A DNA stretch of 64,000 nucleotides from contig JANBVO010000016.1 of assembly GCA_030052745.1 (NCBI GenBank), positions 310,001 through 374,000 of the forward strand. The letters are read 5' to 3'. Positions 33,314 to 44,963 of this stretch are shown here, piece by piece. The translations under genes were made by a program, and so were the position numbers. Below the pieces are notes generated by a model that did not search any database, was not told the origin of the DNA, and saw nothing but the letters and a program-made list of their open reading frames with translations. Position 1 is the stretch's first letter, and every line of letters starts with the position of its first letter. The stretch comes from Pleurostoma richardsiae. Lineage: Eukaryota > Ascomycota > Sordariomycetes > Calosphaeriales > Pleurostomataceae.

Positions 33314-35649
33314 TCACCAGCCTCGCGAATGCATTGCAGTCCAGTCTATGGTGGTCCAATCGAACTGGTCTATGTCGACATCCGTCGTGCCCTGGCCGGG
33401 TATGACATTGTAGTCCTTAGACCCTGAACCTTCTGTTGGAGTGTCGTACCAGAGGGATTCAGCAGGACCCGTGGACGAAAGCATTGGCATATGGTCAGTG
33501 TTCACGCCCACGGTACCACTGGGCTGCGCCACGTTATTTTCTCCTGAAGAGCCAGGTGTCAGGTATGGCACTCTGATTCTAAGATCTGACACAATGTGCG
33601 GCGGTTCCATTGGCTTCTCTTCTTGCCTAAGTAGCGCTTCGCGCGCCGCCCAGGCCTGGAGGACGAGCCGAGAGAGGGGAAGAATGAACTTTCCGTTCTC
33701 CCGCCCCACCATCACGATGCGAGCCGCATAGTTGTCGCTCATAACGTCCCAAGCCTTCTCGGCGTAGTCCTCGGCAGGCCGCTTCTTCAAATCCTGAAGA
33801 ATGTAGATGTACGCGGGGAACGGGAAGTGAAAAGAGACCAGCCAAAGGTATCCTTTAGTCAGAGGCGACGTCAGGAGCTTTGTATCGCAATCGAGCATAG
33901 TTAGAGCATGCGACAGGGCGGAGCCACGCTGCGTATCCGTCTGCTGCGACAAGGGCTTCGAATAGTGGTCGAGGAGACGGGCTTTCGCGAGGGAACATCG
34001 CGTTGTCCAGATTGTCATGGCGTGAAGTGGGTTCTCTGGGTTACAAGACGCGAGATATTTGTCCTCCATAATCCTTTCAAGGGCACCCAGCTCGCCCGCT
34101 TCCGAGACGAGGTCGTGATGAGAATTAATAGCCACAGCCTTCAGAGACGGATTGATGAAGTCGAGGTGGAAGGCGCTGTGGCGCGCGAAGTCGGCGAGCT
34201 CGCTGCGCACGACGACGAAGAGCGCCTCAGTAGGTTCCTCGTGGGGTGCTGGTGCAGTCTTCATCTCTGGCCGAATCTCAAAGTCGTTCACGTTGAGAGG
34301 AGTCTTGCAGTCCCAGGTGGGAACTAACGTCGCTGTCTTGTAATCAATGAGCTCGCAGATGCGATTGTCGAAGATGATCAGCGACCACCACAGCCTCCGC
34401 CGCATTTCAGCCTCGAGAGCAGGACATTTGGCATTAGCTGACTCGTCGTGGAGACCCATTCTGTTAGCTGTACGAATGGCAACGGCAAGGACTGAGGCTA
34501 GAGACCGAGGGTCTGTTTTCGGCCTGACCGAGATCTAAACTTGTTAGAGAAGCATAAGCAAAATCCTGGACAGCGGGCGTACCAGGTAGAGAAACAGTGC
34601 TATCAAACAGTCGCGGTCGCCGGATCGTAAGACCTCACAGTTCAGTAGCGCTTGCTGACATCCGAACTGGTATCTCATTAGAAGATCCCTCCTTGGCGTC
34701 CCGAAGAGCTTGAGGCAATCATCTTCGGTAAGGCTCAGAATGGAAACACAATAGATACTAAAGATGAGCGCTTCCAATGTCGGACTGATACTTGCCACAT
34801 CGCCGGCGGCGTCGATGATACGCGCCTGCAGTGTGGGTGTCTGCGTGACTTTGAGCAGCGGGTTAACGTTTTCCAGGTAGATCTGCCAGAGCCGGAAAAT
34901 CTGAACCTGTTCCGGATGCAGTGTAGACAGATCAATGTCTGTCTTGGGCGAGCCAAATAGGAGGTGGTCGTTCTTCTCGCTTTCGTACATGTGATCCCAC
35001 CATGCCTTCTTCACTGCACCGTCACGAGGATCATGGTTACCGTGCAGGAAAGAGCTGCCGTCATCATCCCCGTCGCTATCACGGTCATCATCTTCGGTAT
35101 CTTGGCTCTTCCTCGATTTGTTAGCAGTGCCCGAACTCCCTGTCAAACTTGGCCTTACTCTTTGTCTCATGACACGATACAGATCCCTACCGTCGGGTTA
35201 GTCAACTGGATGTAATGTCAGAGAAACAGGAATTTTGCTTCATACACCGGTTTGTACCTGACTGCCGTTTTCTCCCTTGACAATTTCTCTGTCTTTGAGG
35301 TCTGCTGTTCTGAATGCGGGTCGTCTTCGCAGTCAGAGCCTCTTGCGCTGGGAGGAGAAGGCGCGTGCTCTGGAGCAGGCGTGTGCATAGGCTCGAACTT
35401 CACATTGTTCTGCCGGAGCAGGCCCTCGTAGTGCCGAAGGCGCTCTAGCAGCTCCCGCTCCGGGAACCTGCGGCGCCGCTGACGCGGGACGAGCGAGGAC
35501 GGCACACATTGCGCGGAGGTCCTGACGCAGTTGGCGCAGGGGAACCTGCGATCACACTTGACTTTGCGCTGCTGGCAGAGCACACATGCAAGCACCCGCT
35601 GCGGCTTCGCAGTGGCCGGCTTCTCCGACGCGGGATTCGCTGTTGACAT
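33314..35649 (-). CDS. Zn2Cys6 fungal transcription factor
   Basis: Three exons, 35649-35258, 35186-34583 and 34534-33314, give 738 residues. The binuclear zinc cluster lies at residues 22-48, C-X2-C-X6-C-X5-C-X2-C-X6-C (CVLCQQRKVKC, then CANC). It is followed by a basic linker (RQRRRRFPERELLERLRHYEGLL) that looks like a short coiled coil for dimerisation. The fungal-specific middle homology region includes QIFRLWQIYLENVNPLLKV, RNL-type helices, and MRRRLWWSLIIFDN (about 376-389). An acidic Asp-rich stretch (DTEDDDRDSDGDDD) and a C-terminal Trp/Asp segment (DWTTIDWTAMH) could activate. It is divergently arranged with the FAD monooxygenase gene, a usual layout for a pathway regulator and its target; that link is inference. 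Confidence 0.93.
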
Positions 35650-36273
35650 GGCACGGGACAGGCGCTAGGAATGCAAGCCCACCGATGATATTGCGAACGC
35701 AAATTGGTGAGGTAACCAGGGCTCGGTGAATGTGCGTGCTGTGCTCTCTCGGATGTGCTGTCTCGGGCTTTTGAAGTGTCCAGAGACGGAGTCCGGCGAA
35801 GCTCGGACTTTCTAACTTCCCGAGCACATCGCCGTGCTTATTTTTGCTATGGTGGTCCACAAGAATATACCAAGGCCTTTTCGAAGACATGAATCATACT
35901 AGCAGGAATGTCTCAAGCAGAAGTTAGGCATACGCACTTATAACTAAGCCCTAATTCAACTCGAGCTCCGCTCTTATTTTACGAGTGACTGAAAGATCCT
36001 ATGGAGGATTCAGGGCATAACCTAGAGCAGGGAATTGCAGGAGTTTCGCCCCCTGACGGGAAGTAGGAAAGCCCGGAGACGGGTCATCTGGAGAACAAAC
36101 TTCTACATCGCATCGTTCTAACATTTCTGCAATGAATACTTGTCTTCTTATATATTCTGCTGGCTGGATCCAGATTCGGCAAGTTCGAGGCACAGTTAGC
36201 TATCATCCAATCCGAGGAGTGTCCAGACAGTCACACTTTTGTCTCGTCAACATCGTGTCCTAGGCACACAATC
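35650..36273. promoter_or_regulatory. Divergent promoter: Zn2Cys6 regulator / FAD monooxygenase
   Basis: The 624 bases separate the two divergent start codons. A TATATATT element at 36149-36156, on the plus strand, lies about 118 bases before the monooxygenase ATG. No clear CGG-N-CCG repeat, which a Zn2Cys6 dimer would be expected to use, was recognised by eye. Confidence 0.5.
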
Positions 36274-37827
36274 ATGAGCCAGACTTACGACGTTATCATC
36301 GCCGGTGCAGGGCCTATCGGCCTCCTCCTCGCCTGCGAGCTGGGGCTGGGAGGCGCAACTGTGTTAGTCTTGGAGCGAGACACCAAGCTAGAATCGCCCT
36401 GGAAAGTTGAGCCACTCGGCTACCGAGGCCTGAACACGCTCTCCATCGAAGCATTCTACCGGCGCGGGCTGCTGAGCAAGTTCTTTGATCCCAGCGAGCG
36501 ACCCTCTGTCCTGGAGAAGAAACCGAAGTTTCAATTCGCTGGTCACTTTGCCGGTATTTCGCTCGACGCGAATAAGCTGGAACTAAGCCGCTGGAAGTAT
36601 CGCCTTCCTGGGCCGTCCCTGGTCCCAGGCCCTACGACCATCCAGCGCGTCGAGACAACACTCAACGAGCGCGCTGAGAGCTTAGGCGTGACAATCTTCA
36701 GAGGACACGGTGTCACGAAGATCGTCGCGCATGATAACAACGGCGTGACGGTGGAGGCTGGAGAAAAGGGGTCTTTCCGCGGCAGGTGGCTCGTTGGTTG
36801 CGACGGCGGGCGAAGCGTTGTCCGCAGGGCTGCTGGGTTTGACTTCGTCGGGACAGAGGCGAGGTTCACCGGCTACGTGGTCAAGTGCGACTTGGATGAC
36901 GCCGACAACCTGAAGATGGGGTTTAACATTACCAGAACCGGAATGTACATCCGAGGATTCCCACAGACAATCCACCTGGTGGATTTCGATGGTGGCGCCT
37001 TTGACCGCACGCAGGAGATCACGAAAGAGCACATTCAAGACGTAGTAAGACGCGTTACGGGCGACTCTGACGTTAAGGTCACGGCAATCCACCTCGCGGC
37101 CTCCTTCACCGACCGGTCTAAGCAGGCGGCAACGTACCGCAAAGATCGCATCCTTCTCGCCGGCGATGCAGCGCACATCCACTCGCCGCTCGGGGCCCAG
37201 GGCCTGAATCTCGGGCTGGGCGACGCCATGAATCTGGGGTGGAAGCTAGCCGCAACGGTTCGGCGGGAGTCCAGGTCTGATACGGTTCCGGTAGACCTGG
37301 CGCTGCTCGACACGTACGAGAGCGAGCGGCACCCCATAGCGGCCTGGGTGCTCGAGTGGACGCGCGCGCAGGTCGCGACGCTGCAACCTGACCTGTTCGG
37401 CGCAGCGCTCCAGACACTCATCCGCGACTTCATGGACACTAATGACGGGACCAATCTATGTATTGACCGCGTCTGGGGCTTGTCGCAGCGGTACAACCTC
37501 GGGGACGGTGAGGCACACGCGCATCCACTAATTGGGTGCAGCGCGCCGGATTTTGAGTTTCTTGACGGCTTGAGGCTAGGATCCAAGCTGGAAGATGGTC
37601 GGGGATTGCTTGTCGATTTCGAGGACGGCGCGGCACTCAGGAAACTGGCGGGTGGCGAGAAGGACGAGTATAGAGTCAACTATGTCGGCATGGGCGCAAA
37701 GAATAGGTGTGGCCTTGGAGCCATATTTGTTCGACCTGACGGAGTTGTTGCTTGGGTAACGGAAGAGAGTACACAGCCTGATTTAGAGGCTGCCAGAGCG
37801 GCTCTGGCGCAGTGGGTTGGGCTATAA
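36274..37827 (+). CDS. FAD-dependent aromatic monooxygenase (PheA/TfdB type)
   Basis: A single exon of 517 residues starts MSQTYDVIIAGAGPIGLLL. It should hydroxylate an aromatic or polyketide ring using NAD(P)H and O2. FAD marks are GAGPIGLLLACEL (about 11-23), the DG motif GCDGGRSVVRRAAG (about 174-187) and GDAAHIHSPLGAQGLNLGL (about 297-315, which ends in GDAMNLGWKL). The C-terminal 110 residues have the thioredoxin-like fold of the phenol-hydroxylase type (GRGLLVDFEDG, VRPDGVVAW). No signal peptide is present. The gene is divergent from the Zn2Cys6 regulator. The substrate cannot be read from sequence. Confidence 0.9.
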   Translation: MSQTYDVIIAGAGPIGLLLACELGLGGATVLVLERDTKLESPWKVEPLGYRGLNTLSIEAFYRRGLLSKFFDPSERPSVLEKKPKFQFAGHFAGISLDANKLELSRWKYRLPGPSLVPGPTTIQRVETTLNERAESLGVTIFRGHGVTKIVAHDNNGVTVEAGEKGSFRGRWLVGCDGGRSVVRRAAGFDFVGTEARFTGYVVKCDLDDADNLKMGFNITRTGMYIRGFPQTIHLVDFDGGAFDRTQEITKEHIQDVVRRVTGDSDVKVTAIHLAASFTDRSKQAATYRKDRILLAGDAAHIHSPLGAQGLNLGLGDAMNLGWKLAATVRRESRSDTVPVDLALLDTYESERHPIAAWVLEWTRAQVATLQPDLFGAALQTLIRDFMDTNDGTNLCIDRVWGLSQRYNLGDGEAHAHPLIGCSAPDFEFLDGLRLGSKLEDGRGLLVDFEDGAALRKLAGGEKDEYRVNYVGMGAKNRCGLGAIFVRPDGVVAWVTEESTQPDLEAARAALAQWVGL

Positions 37828-38168
37828 ACTTCTTTATTTGCGACCGGAACACAGCTAAGAAAAAGTGGTGTGGAAAACAGTCGACCATAATTCTCAACTC
37901 TATTATTGCACCTTCCACTCAACAAAACACATAACGGGTGTCGTATATAATTTCAAGGTTGAGTCAACAGCGCAAGCAGAAGTAAAGAAACTAACTTGAA
38001 TCGTCGAAGATTCAATATGGGTGAGACTGTCGTTTGGTTCGAATGCTGTGTGCCTTCGTGAAGATGTGCCCTTCTCCGGGTTCCTTTTTCCCCCAAGTCC
38101 CTTTTTGGCGAGAAGCAACCAGCAAGGTAATGATGACATTGCTGATCTGCTATCTCACTGGATGGCGT
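37828..38168. other. Intergenic region between convergent genes
   Basis: Shared 3' space, 341 bp, of the monooxygenase and CorA-like genes. I see no gene. Confidence 0.5.
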
Positions 38169-39589
38169 TTACTTGGGATACCGAATCTTGCTCCGGCGGC
38201 AGACAAGAAAGTACCACCATAAGAACAGAGTCACGATCGTAAAGACGCCGGTCAAGAGAAAATATATCCAGACGTACCCTGAAACTATCGCACTTGTATC
38301 ATTGTCCTTCGCGGAGGGGAACCAATTGAAGAAACTCATGGAGAATAGCGTCTGGCGTGGGTCAGTTCTGCAGGACTTGAACAATGTGGACATGTAAAGT
38401 CTTACAGCGAAAAATGTGCCCGGCAGGAATACCATGGTTACCAAGGCGATTGACCGCATTTGACTTGAGTCCTTCCCGGCGGCCGATGCAATGTCAACGT
38501 TGGTGTCGCCCTGAGCCTGCTTCAATTAGCATCTGCCTCTGTCCGGCCTTTACACCAGACACTCAACCGCCGTATCCACTCACCCATTGTGTAGCAATGG
38601 TCATACCGTCTACTCTCATGGAGCACTCATCTATCTTCTCCTCTAACTCCTCAATGAGACTTTCAAGGCGATCTTTAATCATCGTTCCAGTTCGCTGCAT
38701 TCTTAGACAAGTTGACCGATCGGCCCATAGTGAATTGTAGGGTTCTTCATGAAAGCTTGAGTTGTCCGATGAGCGGGAAACTTTAGACGGGAGCTCACTA
38801 AGATGTTCCAGCATCTTGTGAAGTTGTATCTTCCAGATCTGCAACCGGCTGCGTAGAAAGGTCGTGTTCAGCCATACGCTCCTCCGAACATACCGCGGTC
38901 CGCCAGGTGAGCTGCCCTCGGTATCATCTACCGATTCCTCTCTAGTAGCCGTGCCGCTATTTAGATCCAAGATAGCCGCCTCGATTTCGTCCGTCGTCCT
39001 TTCGACAACCTCAACCATCCTCGCCCGCTCTAGCTCCGCGAATATGCCCGGCAAAAGGAGTGGGTGGAAAACGTGGTCTTCAGCCCCTACAATTCGACTT
39101 GTAAACTGCTCCACGGTGGCTGCGGTGCACCCGAATACGATGCCAAATATCAATCTGCTGCGTGGGAAGTAGGTGACCGTCATAGCAAGATCGTCTTTCC
39201 AACTATTCGCAGACCTGCAGTTATACACTGATTGAAGCGTTAGCCAAGTCATTCACGTAAGCCAGTACCGACTTATATATACCAATAGCAGAATGTAGTT
39301 GCTGTCCGTACTCCGTTTGCCCCATTTTGACTCTGGATCGTGAGAAGAGAGGCATATCAGCCCTGCTAATTGCTCGTGATATTGAGGAGTGGATATGGAA
39401 CTTGCGACAGATCTTCCTGAAGGTGTCCTTGTCAAAGGGAAGCTGTCGGACCGCGCGATCTCCGCCCTGGATATCTCGGGTGTCTTCTTTATGAGGTCCC
39501 GTTTTCTCACTACCTTGAGAACTATCGGAGCAGTTATCCCTATCTGGGCATTCATACTGGTCGGCCAGTGACGAATCGAGGTTCGCCAT
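38169..39589 (-). CDS. CorA-like fungal membrane protein
   Basis: Four exons, 39589-39283, 39227-38584, 38516-38406 and 38351-38169, give 414 residues. The architecture is that of fungal CorA-like proteins: an N-terminal region with FRKICRKFHIHSSISRAIS and ADMPLFSR, a long helical stretch (LIEELEEKIDECSMRVDG), then ADAKDSSQM-type helix and two membrane segments (IALVTMVFLPGTFFATLFSM and YVWIYFLLTGVFTIVTLFLW). The CorA GMN selectivity motif is absent between the helices, so Mg2+ transport cannot be assumed. The first splice joins GQQLHSAI to VYNCRSANSW, which matches the family pattern I recall. The upstream boundary is uncertain: in-frame codons continue before the ATG at 39589, and coding-like sequence lies at 39.8-40.1 kb. 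Confidence 0.72.
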
Positions 39590-41046
39590 TGCGTGCCTAT
39601 TTTTCTGGGAGCAATCACTGTTCTCTGCCCCCCCTTTTGCTAAGCTACTAGATAGTTAGGCAAGAACATGAATAAATCAAGAAGAAGACCCCTACATCAA
39701 CACCAGGCCGGACTGCTTGCCAACGGACGGGACGTTCTGGGTAGATCGGTCAGTACGAGCATCTCGTGGAGTCGCGGTCAGCTAGATCATTAGTACCTTT
39801 TCAAGCCAATCACTCCAGTCCACCGGGGTTGCAAGATTCCAACGGCTCGGTTCCTGCCTTTCTGTTAGCCTTTCCAGGGATTTGAAGAGAGTAATGACGA
39901 ACCTTGTCTGTTGCCAACCGTCGCAGAACACGAGTCGTTTGCCAACCATAACGGTAGACGTTATCCATGTCGGCTTCAGCCAGTCTCGCATTCTCCATGG
40001 GCCAGTCCATCTTATGGAAGCTACATTGCATGGGTAGGAACGACAGCGACATAGGATATTGCCCGAGGGGCGACTCCGCGATAACATGAAAGTCTGAAGT
40101 GACACGTCGAATAGCTTACTAACTGGACCTGGCTTAGCCGACTGTTGTTGCACATTCGGGTATGACGGCATATTGTTGTTAGGTTACGCTGTGGCGGAGC
40201 TTGGGCAGTGTTCATTTCTGGCCGGCTGCATGCATATCTATGGAGTATGCGTATGTGCCCGAAAGGCAGTGTTTCTGTGCTTCTGCCTTGCCACGTGGCA
40301 GTCATGAAGGAGATTGGAGGCTTGTGGCTTAGCGAGTCGCCCGAGATATCTGATGCCTTGCATCACGATTCCTTCTTAGTACGTTGCCATCTCGACATAT
40401 TCTCTGTTGCAATTGCAATGCTCAGTAATGTTTAGTGATCACCATGCCGACTGAAATATTCCGCAGCAGATACACAGATCAGCAGACCTTACAAAAAGAA
40501 CTGCTAAGATTTTTTCCTACCGAAATCGTTGCTGTCATGGTGTGTCAACAGGCAGGCTCGGGCGAATACACTAGGCTAATAATACGGATTGAGTAGTTTG
40601 AACGCGGCCGCTTCTACTGTACAGTTCCGCGGAAGTTGACCGAAGTATGGAGAGAAAGGGACCTTTCGCGTAAGCTCACCCACCGCTAACAGCACCGTTG
40701 CAGATGCAGCGCAAGAGTATTTTAGACGCCATTGCGGCGGATCATTATGCCACAGGATCATGACCGACAACATTTCTAGGAGGAGGGCACAGATAAACTT
40801 GAGTTTAGCAAGGCTCCGGTCTCTTGGTCACCCATGGGAAAAGTTTGAGCGAGAAGATTGACATTCTAGACCTATCACTATTCCAAATTTAAAAGCAAAA
40901 GAATTTGCAAACCCGCCATCTCTCTCCGTTCGTGCCAGGATACCTCTAGCAGATCAGGCCCGACTGACGACCATGCCATGTAGCATACATAAAGCCCATG
41001 TGCTGCAATGGACTGCTTTGAAACCACCACGCTGCCGTTCAGCCTG
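39590..41046. other. Intergenic region with unresolved coding-like segment
   Basis: On the minus strand between about 40110 and 39790 there are two overlapping frames with protein-like stretches (one contains FHVIAESPLGQYPMSLSFLP, the other EPSRWNLATPVDWSDWLEK). They could be extra exons of the CorA-like gene, whose relatives often have a larger N-terminal domain, or a decayed gene. I could not join them in frame. The remainder (40.2-41.0 kb) shows nothing. Confidence 0.3.
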
Positions 41047-43048
41047 TTACTTGGGCTCGAGCGACTCACGAGCTTGGCTATTCAGGCGGGATTTTATGGG
41101 AGGTGGCTCATGGTATGTCGATTTCCGAGGACATGGAGTGAGGCAGTACCCTCTGTCTTTACAATTTTGTTTCAGCTCTTCTATTCTCTTCAAGAGCTCC
41201 TTTGATTTGATTCTCTTTTTCTGGTCAACAAGCATCATGTGGGCTTGGATCAAGTCCAAGAAATCGTGAATGTACTGGGTACACTGCTTGTTATCGTGAA
41301 GTCTATCGAAGCACTGCTACTATATTAGTCAAGCTTTTTCTTCAAGAGTGAATTCAGCATGCGAAGACTTACCTCTTTAACACCTGTTTTAATCTTGAAA
41401 GTGAACAGATCAGGGTTTGATTTCGAAAATACTCCGTCGAAAAATATACGAGTGTGTACGGTGCCGGTGGTCGGTGCACCGTCCTCGTAGCTTGATTTTC
41501 GTTTCTCCTTGAAACATTCTACGCCCTCAGGTCCATCTAGAGCCCAGACTGTGAACTCTAAAAAGACGCACCCTAGGGTCCAGATGTCAAAGGCCCGGGA
41601 TACCGTCCCCAACGCGTCCGTCCCGATGCCGTCTGGAGCCTCCATGTCACGCTCGGGAGGGCGGTAATCCCATGACACGATCTTTATCGGCTTTTGGGTG
41701 GAACGGCTGATCTCTCGGTGGACCTCTGCAATTCCCAAGTCGGAAAGGACGAGAATCTCTTTGCCTCCTAACTTGTACCAAAGAATGTTCTCGGGTTTGA
41801 TATCTCCATGCTGCCCAAACAGCCTATCTCCGCTCTCGTTCTTCAGTCCCGAGTCGTGAATATATGCGACGGCATCGACAAGTCCCCAGCACTGTTCTGC
41901 AATCCATTTGTAACTTCTGTAGTCTCTTGTCGGTGTCTGCTTCCAGAAACCTAGAAGGTCATTCTCCGCCCAGGGGAATAAAAGACAGTATTGTTTGCCA
42001 CTCAACCCTTTCTCGTACGCGATCGTGGCTAGTAACGTCACGATATGCGGCCGCTTCGCGCCAAATCGTTTCAGCATGTGTGCCTCTTGCTGGAACGCGT
42101 TCTCTTCAAACTCTACATCTCGATCGAGAATTCCTCTACCGCTATCCGGAAGCTTCAAGAGCTTTAGAGCGAACGAATCCCTGGGGACAGATAGCTGCAT
42201 GACTCTGTGAGTTGATTATCGCCTGAACTGTACTCTGGAGCACCTACAGAAGTAAGAAGGTCGTCAAAGTTGTGTTGCCAGGGGTGAATGCTGATCTCGT
42301 GGACCTCTCCATAACCACCGAGACGAGTCTCTGCAGTGGATGAGCTCGAGGACTTCCGCTTAGGTAGTGTAACCCATGGCCTGATCTCCTCCGCGCTGAA
42401 CTCGTAGTGGCGGACACCATCGGTCGTTGGGGGTTCAAGAAACTTGACGACGAGATCTCTCTGATACATCAAAAACGAGTCTATGTCGCGGGCCGTCCAC
42501 CCTGGAATCTGGAAGAGTTCAGTCCCATTGGGTTTTCCGACTGGGCTTCTGAAGTCGGCCTCGTCCAACGGGAGACGACTGTCTGTTATCCTCTTCTCAA
42601 CGAAGGCGCTGATATCATTCGACTTCCCCATCAGCAATAGGATTGCCACCACCCGACGGAATCCTGATTTATCTATGCATATCTTATCTCCGCATATTTC
42701 ATCGACCCATCTAACCTTGGATGCTTGTGGGTCGGTCCCGCTTTCTAACAGTTCGCCGGTTCGGACGAGTTCGTCGACGAGGCGTTCGACAATGGACCTC
42801 CTTAACACATCATCGAAGATCTTCTGAGGCCAGAATTTCCTCCCCTGGTCAGGGTGCTTGACTCTAACATTCCTCAGATGCTGTTCGATAGCTGTCGCGA
42901 TATTGCCTTCATTTTCGGCTATGTCAAAATGTTGAAGCTTAGGCTCCTGCCATTCATTGCGGGGTGGCAATATCTCCCCAGAGCGGTCTATTGGCCCTGT
43001 GTCAAACGTGCTTCCGTCCGGCAGTCGGATCACCGGAAGTTCGCCCAT
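41047..43048 (-). CDS. Protein kinase A-copy with unrecognised N-terminal domain (HGD/DLG variant)
   Basis: Three exons, 43048-42248, 42194-41373 and 41316-41047, give 630 residues. Residues 50-250 form an unrecognised domain shared with the kinase gene at 44964; its strongest block is residues 129-161 (GFRRVVAILLLMGKS...TDSRLPL). The kinase domain follows: Gly loop LGGYGEVHEI, Lys278 (FALKLLKL), Glu304 (FQQEAHML), the catalytic loop HGDIKPENILW (396-406, HGD instead of HRD), DLG (419-421, instead of DFG), Y-R-P-P-E and FDIWTLGCVFLEF. The Lys/Asp/Asn/Asp set is complete, so it is probably active on Ser/Thr. The third exon (HDFLDLIQAHMMLVDQKKRIKSKEL) completes the C-lobe and is missed without the GTAAGT donor at 41372. 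No membrane segment is seen. The substrate is unknown. Confidence 0.8.
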
Positions 43049-43701
43049 CGTCACGCGCCGATGAATGTCAAAGAAACAATCCAACTGACAGTTAGTGGTA
43101 TTAGAAACACGAGGGGTCACGTAAGTGTTGCGAGCATTGGCAGCGGCTCGAAAGAATTGAAAGTAAAGATAGCAAGGAGAAGGATTTGCAAGGAGGGGAG
43201 CTTGGAGATAAGAGAGCCACGGGGAGAGGGGAATTCTTTTGGGAAGGCAACCATATGAGGCGACGGAAGGGAAAGTGCAATTTTGAATGGCACTCCTCAT
43301 TTGCTCATGGCATCTCTACAACGGTCTGGTTTAGCAGCTAATTATTGGATTCACAGCAAGGGCAGAGGCAGCAGAATGATCGGAACTGAGTGGGATAGTG
43401 AGGGGGAGATATGAGCCTCCCTGAACTATGTAGTAGTGCTCCTGGGGATTTTTAGCTCAGCATGGTACGACAAATCTTAACCCCAGTCTTGTCTCATGGA
43501 AAGCTGACACCGCTGAATATCAAACCTGTCTGTTGTTGGCTGGTCCATATTCTATGAGATTCCAGGAGTAAGAAGATGTGGCTGCAGATACAGCACGTGT
43601 ATATCTATTCAGAGTCCCCTTTGGGTCCCTAAACTCAGATGGTGTAACCAGATTCTATCGTAATGCTAAAGACTAGTGTGGCAGCCTTAGCCGCGCTGTC
43701 C
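43049..43701. other. Intergenic region, 0.65 kb
   Basis: Promoter of the A-copy kinase and 3' flank of the small gene. I see no other gene. Confidence 0.5.
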
Positions 43702-44010
43702 CTATAGAGATAGCTGCCCAATCCCCTCGGCAGTTGGCTGACACCTTTCTATAATGTTTCGCATAAGCTCGTCCTGATCAACTTTCGCGGAGTTGGCTGC
43801 GATCCCAATGCAGTACACATTGTGGCGTACCTGACGATGTTAGTTGGGATATTCACTAGCCATGGGCGGACTACCTACTTCAACGTGATACTGGAACTGA
43901 CCGCACGTCTCCGTAAGGATCCTGGATAAGTCTGCCGGACTCACCAGGCTCGAGTGGACAAAATGGAGCCCGTTACCTTCTTTCGGGAGTGGCCCGTTGT
44001 GACTGCTCAT
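43702..44010 (-). CDS. Small two-exon gene, 86 residues, family not recognised
   Basis: Exons 44010-43879 and 43830-43702 give 86 residues; the 48-nt intron has GTAGGT and TCAG ends. A TATATAA-type box lies 47-54 bases upstream of the ATG. The protein starts MSSHNGPLPKEGNGLHFVHS and has no signal peptide. It contains LSRILTETCGQFQYHVEV joined across the splice to RHNVYCIGIAAN, then an amphipathic helix and ERCQPTAEGIGQL. Three Cys residues (in ETCGQ, VYCIG and ERCQP) and alternating hydrophobic strands suggest a small alpha/beta fold. Both exons are phase 0 and free of stops. I recognise no family. It lies between the two paralogous kinases and is divergent from the second. A role as a partner or regulator is inference only. 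Confidence 0.55.
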
Positions 44011-44963
44011 GAGGAATGACGAACAACGCTTACAAGTTGTAGATGGAAGGGTTTGCTTATATATTTCAGGAGAAATAGCTTCACGAAGTGTTGTATATCC
44101 AGGGATGGTCCCCTTTGGTCCTGGTGAGCATGCCCTTATTAATAGACAGAATGCCATAGCCTCGTGGCAACATTACGCTGTGAGTCTACATGGTTATAGC
44201 CGGCTCTCCACAGGGAGCCTCCAACATGCTTAGACGCCCGCGAGGCGCTTTTCTCCGCCCCCATGACCTCAGCTAACTCAGATGCAGGGAGCTATCCCTA
44301 TTTCGGCAGCGTATACTTCGTAACGTGCGTCTTATCTCGGCACAACTGCCCCACAAGAACTCGGTGAAGGGCTAGCGGACTTGGCAAATGGGTGGGGAGT
44401 GGTTACAGTCAACGGGACATGTTCAAGAGGAGCTGGTAACACGCATTGAACCTTAGGGCGCATCCTTGGCGTCGTCCCCTTCCGCAGACGGCCGGTCGCG
44501 GTAAGGCTACTCTGAAGGCCCAGTCCATCCTTCATATCCATTATACCCGGAAGCCCTGGCATGTGAGGATGTGGAGATAGATCATTTGCTATATCGCGGA
44601 GTATGCACATCGGCAAGCCCCAGAAAGCTGGCACCGCCCCGAGTAAGCATTCTTTCTTCCTGCGACACAGCCTTGCTAAGCGGTAAGGCTTTATCGACAG
44701 GCTTTCTCAGCTCTTCCTCGACTCATCTTCAGCGGATATATCATTGAATAGCCTATAAGTTCAGCAGGACTATACTCTGTCGTCCGCCCTGTTTCTCAGT
44801 CTACCCTCTCCTCTAGGGCAGCTTTGGGACATTGTTGTGCTCCATTTGTCCCTGCATTCATACTAGCCTTGACCTAGAAAGCCTACGCAGCCTACACGAC
44901 CTCCCTCCAATCCACCTCCCCCCCCCCTCCCCTCCCCCACCCTCTCCTCCTCTGCCTGCTTCG
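44011..44963. other. Divergent promoter region with pyrimidine tract
   Basis: Space between the small gene and the B-copy kinase. The plus strand at 44900-44958 is a nearly pure C/T tract (for example ccccccctcccctccccc) that ends six bases before the kinase start codon, a common core-promoter feature in filamentous fungi. No further gene is seen. Confidence 0.55.
44057..44064 (-). promoter_or_regulatory. TATA box of the 86-residue gene
   Basis: Read on the minus strand this is ATATATAA, followed by gcaaacc, 47-54 bases upstream of the start codon. Spacing fits a short 5' UTR. Confidence 0.5.
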
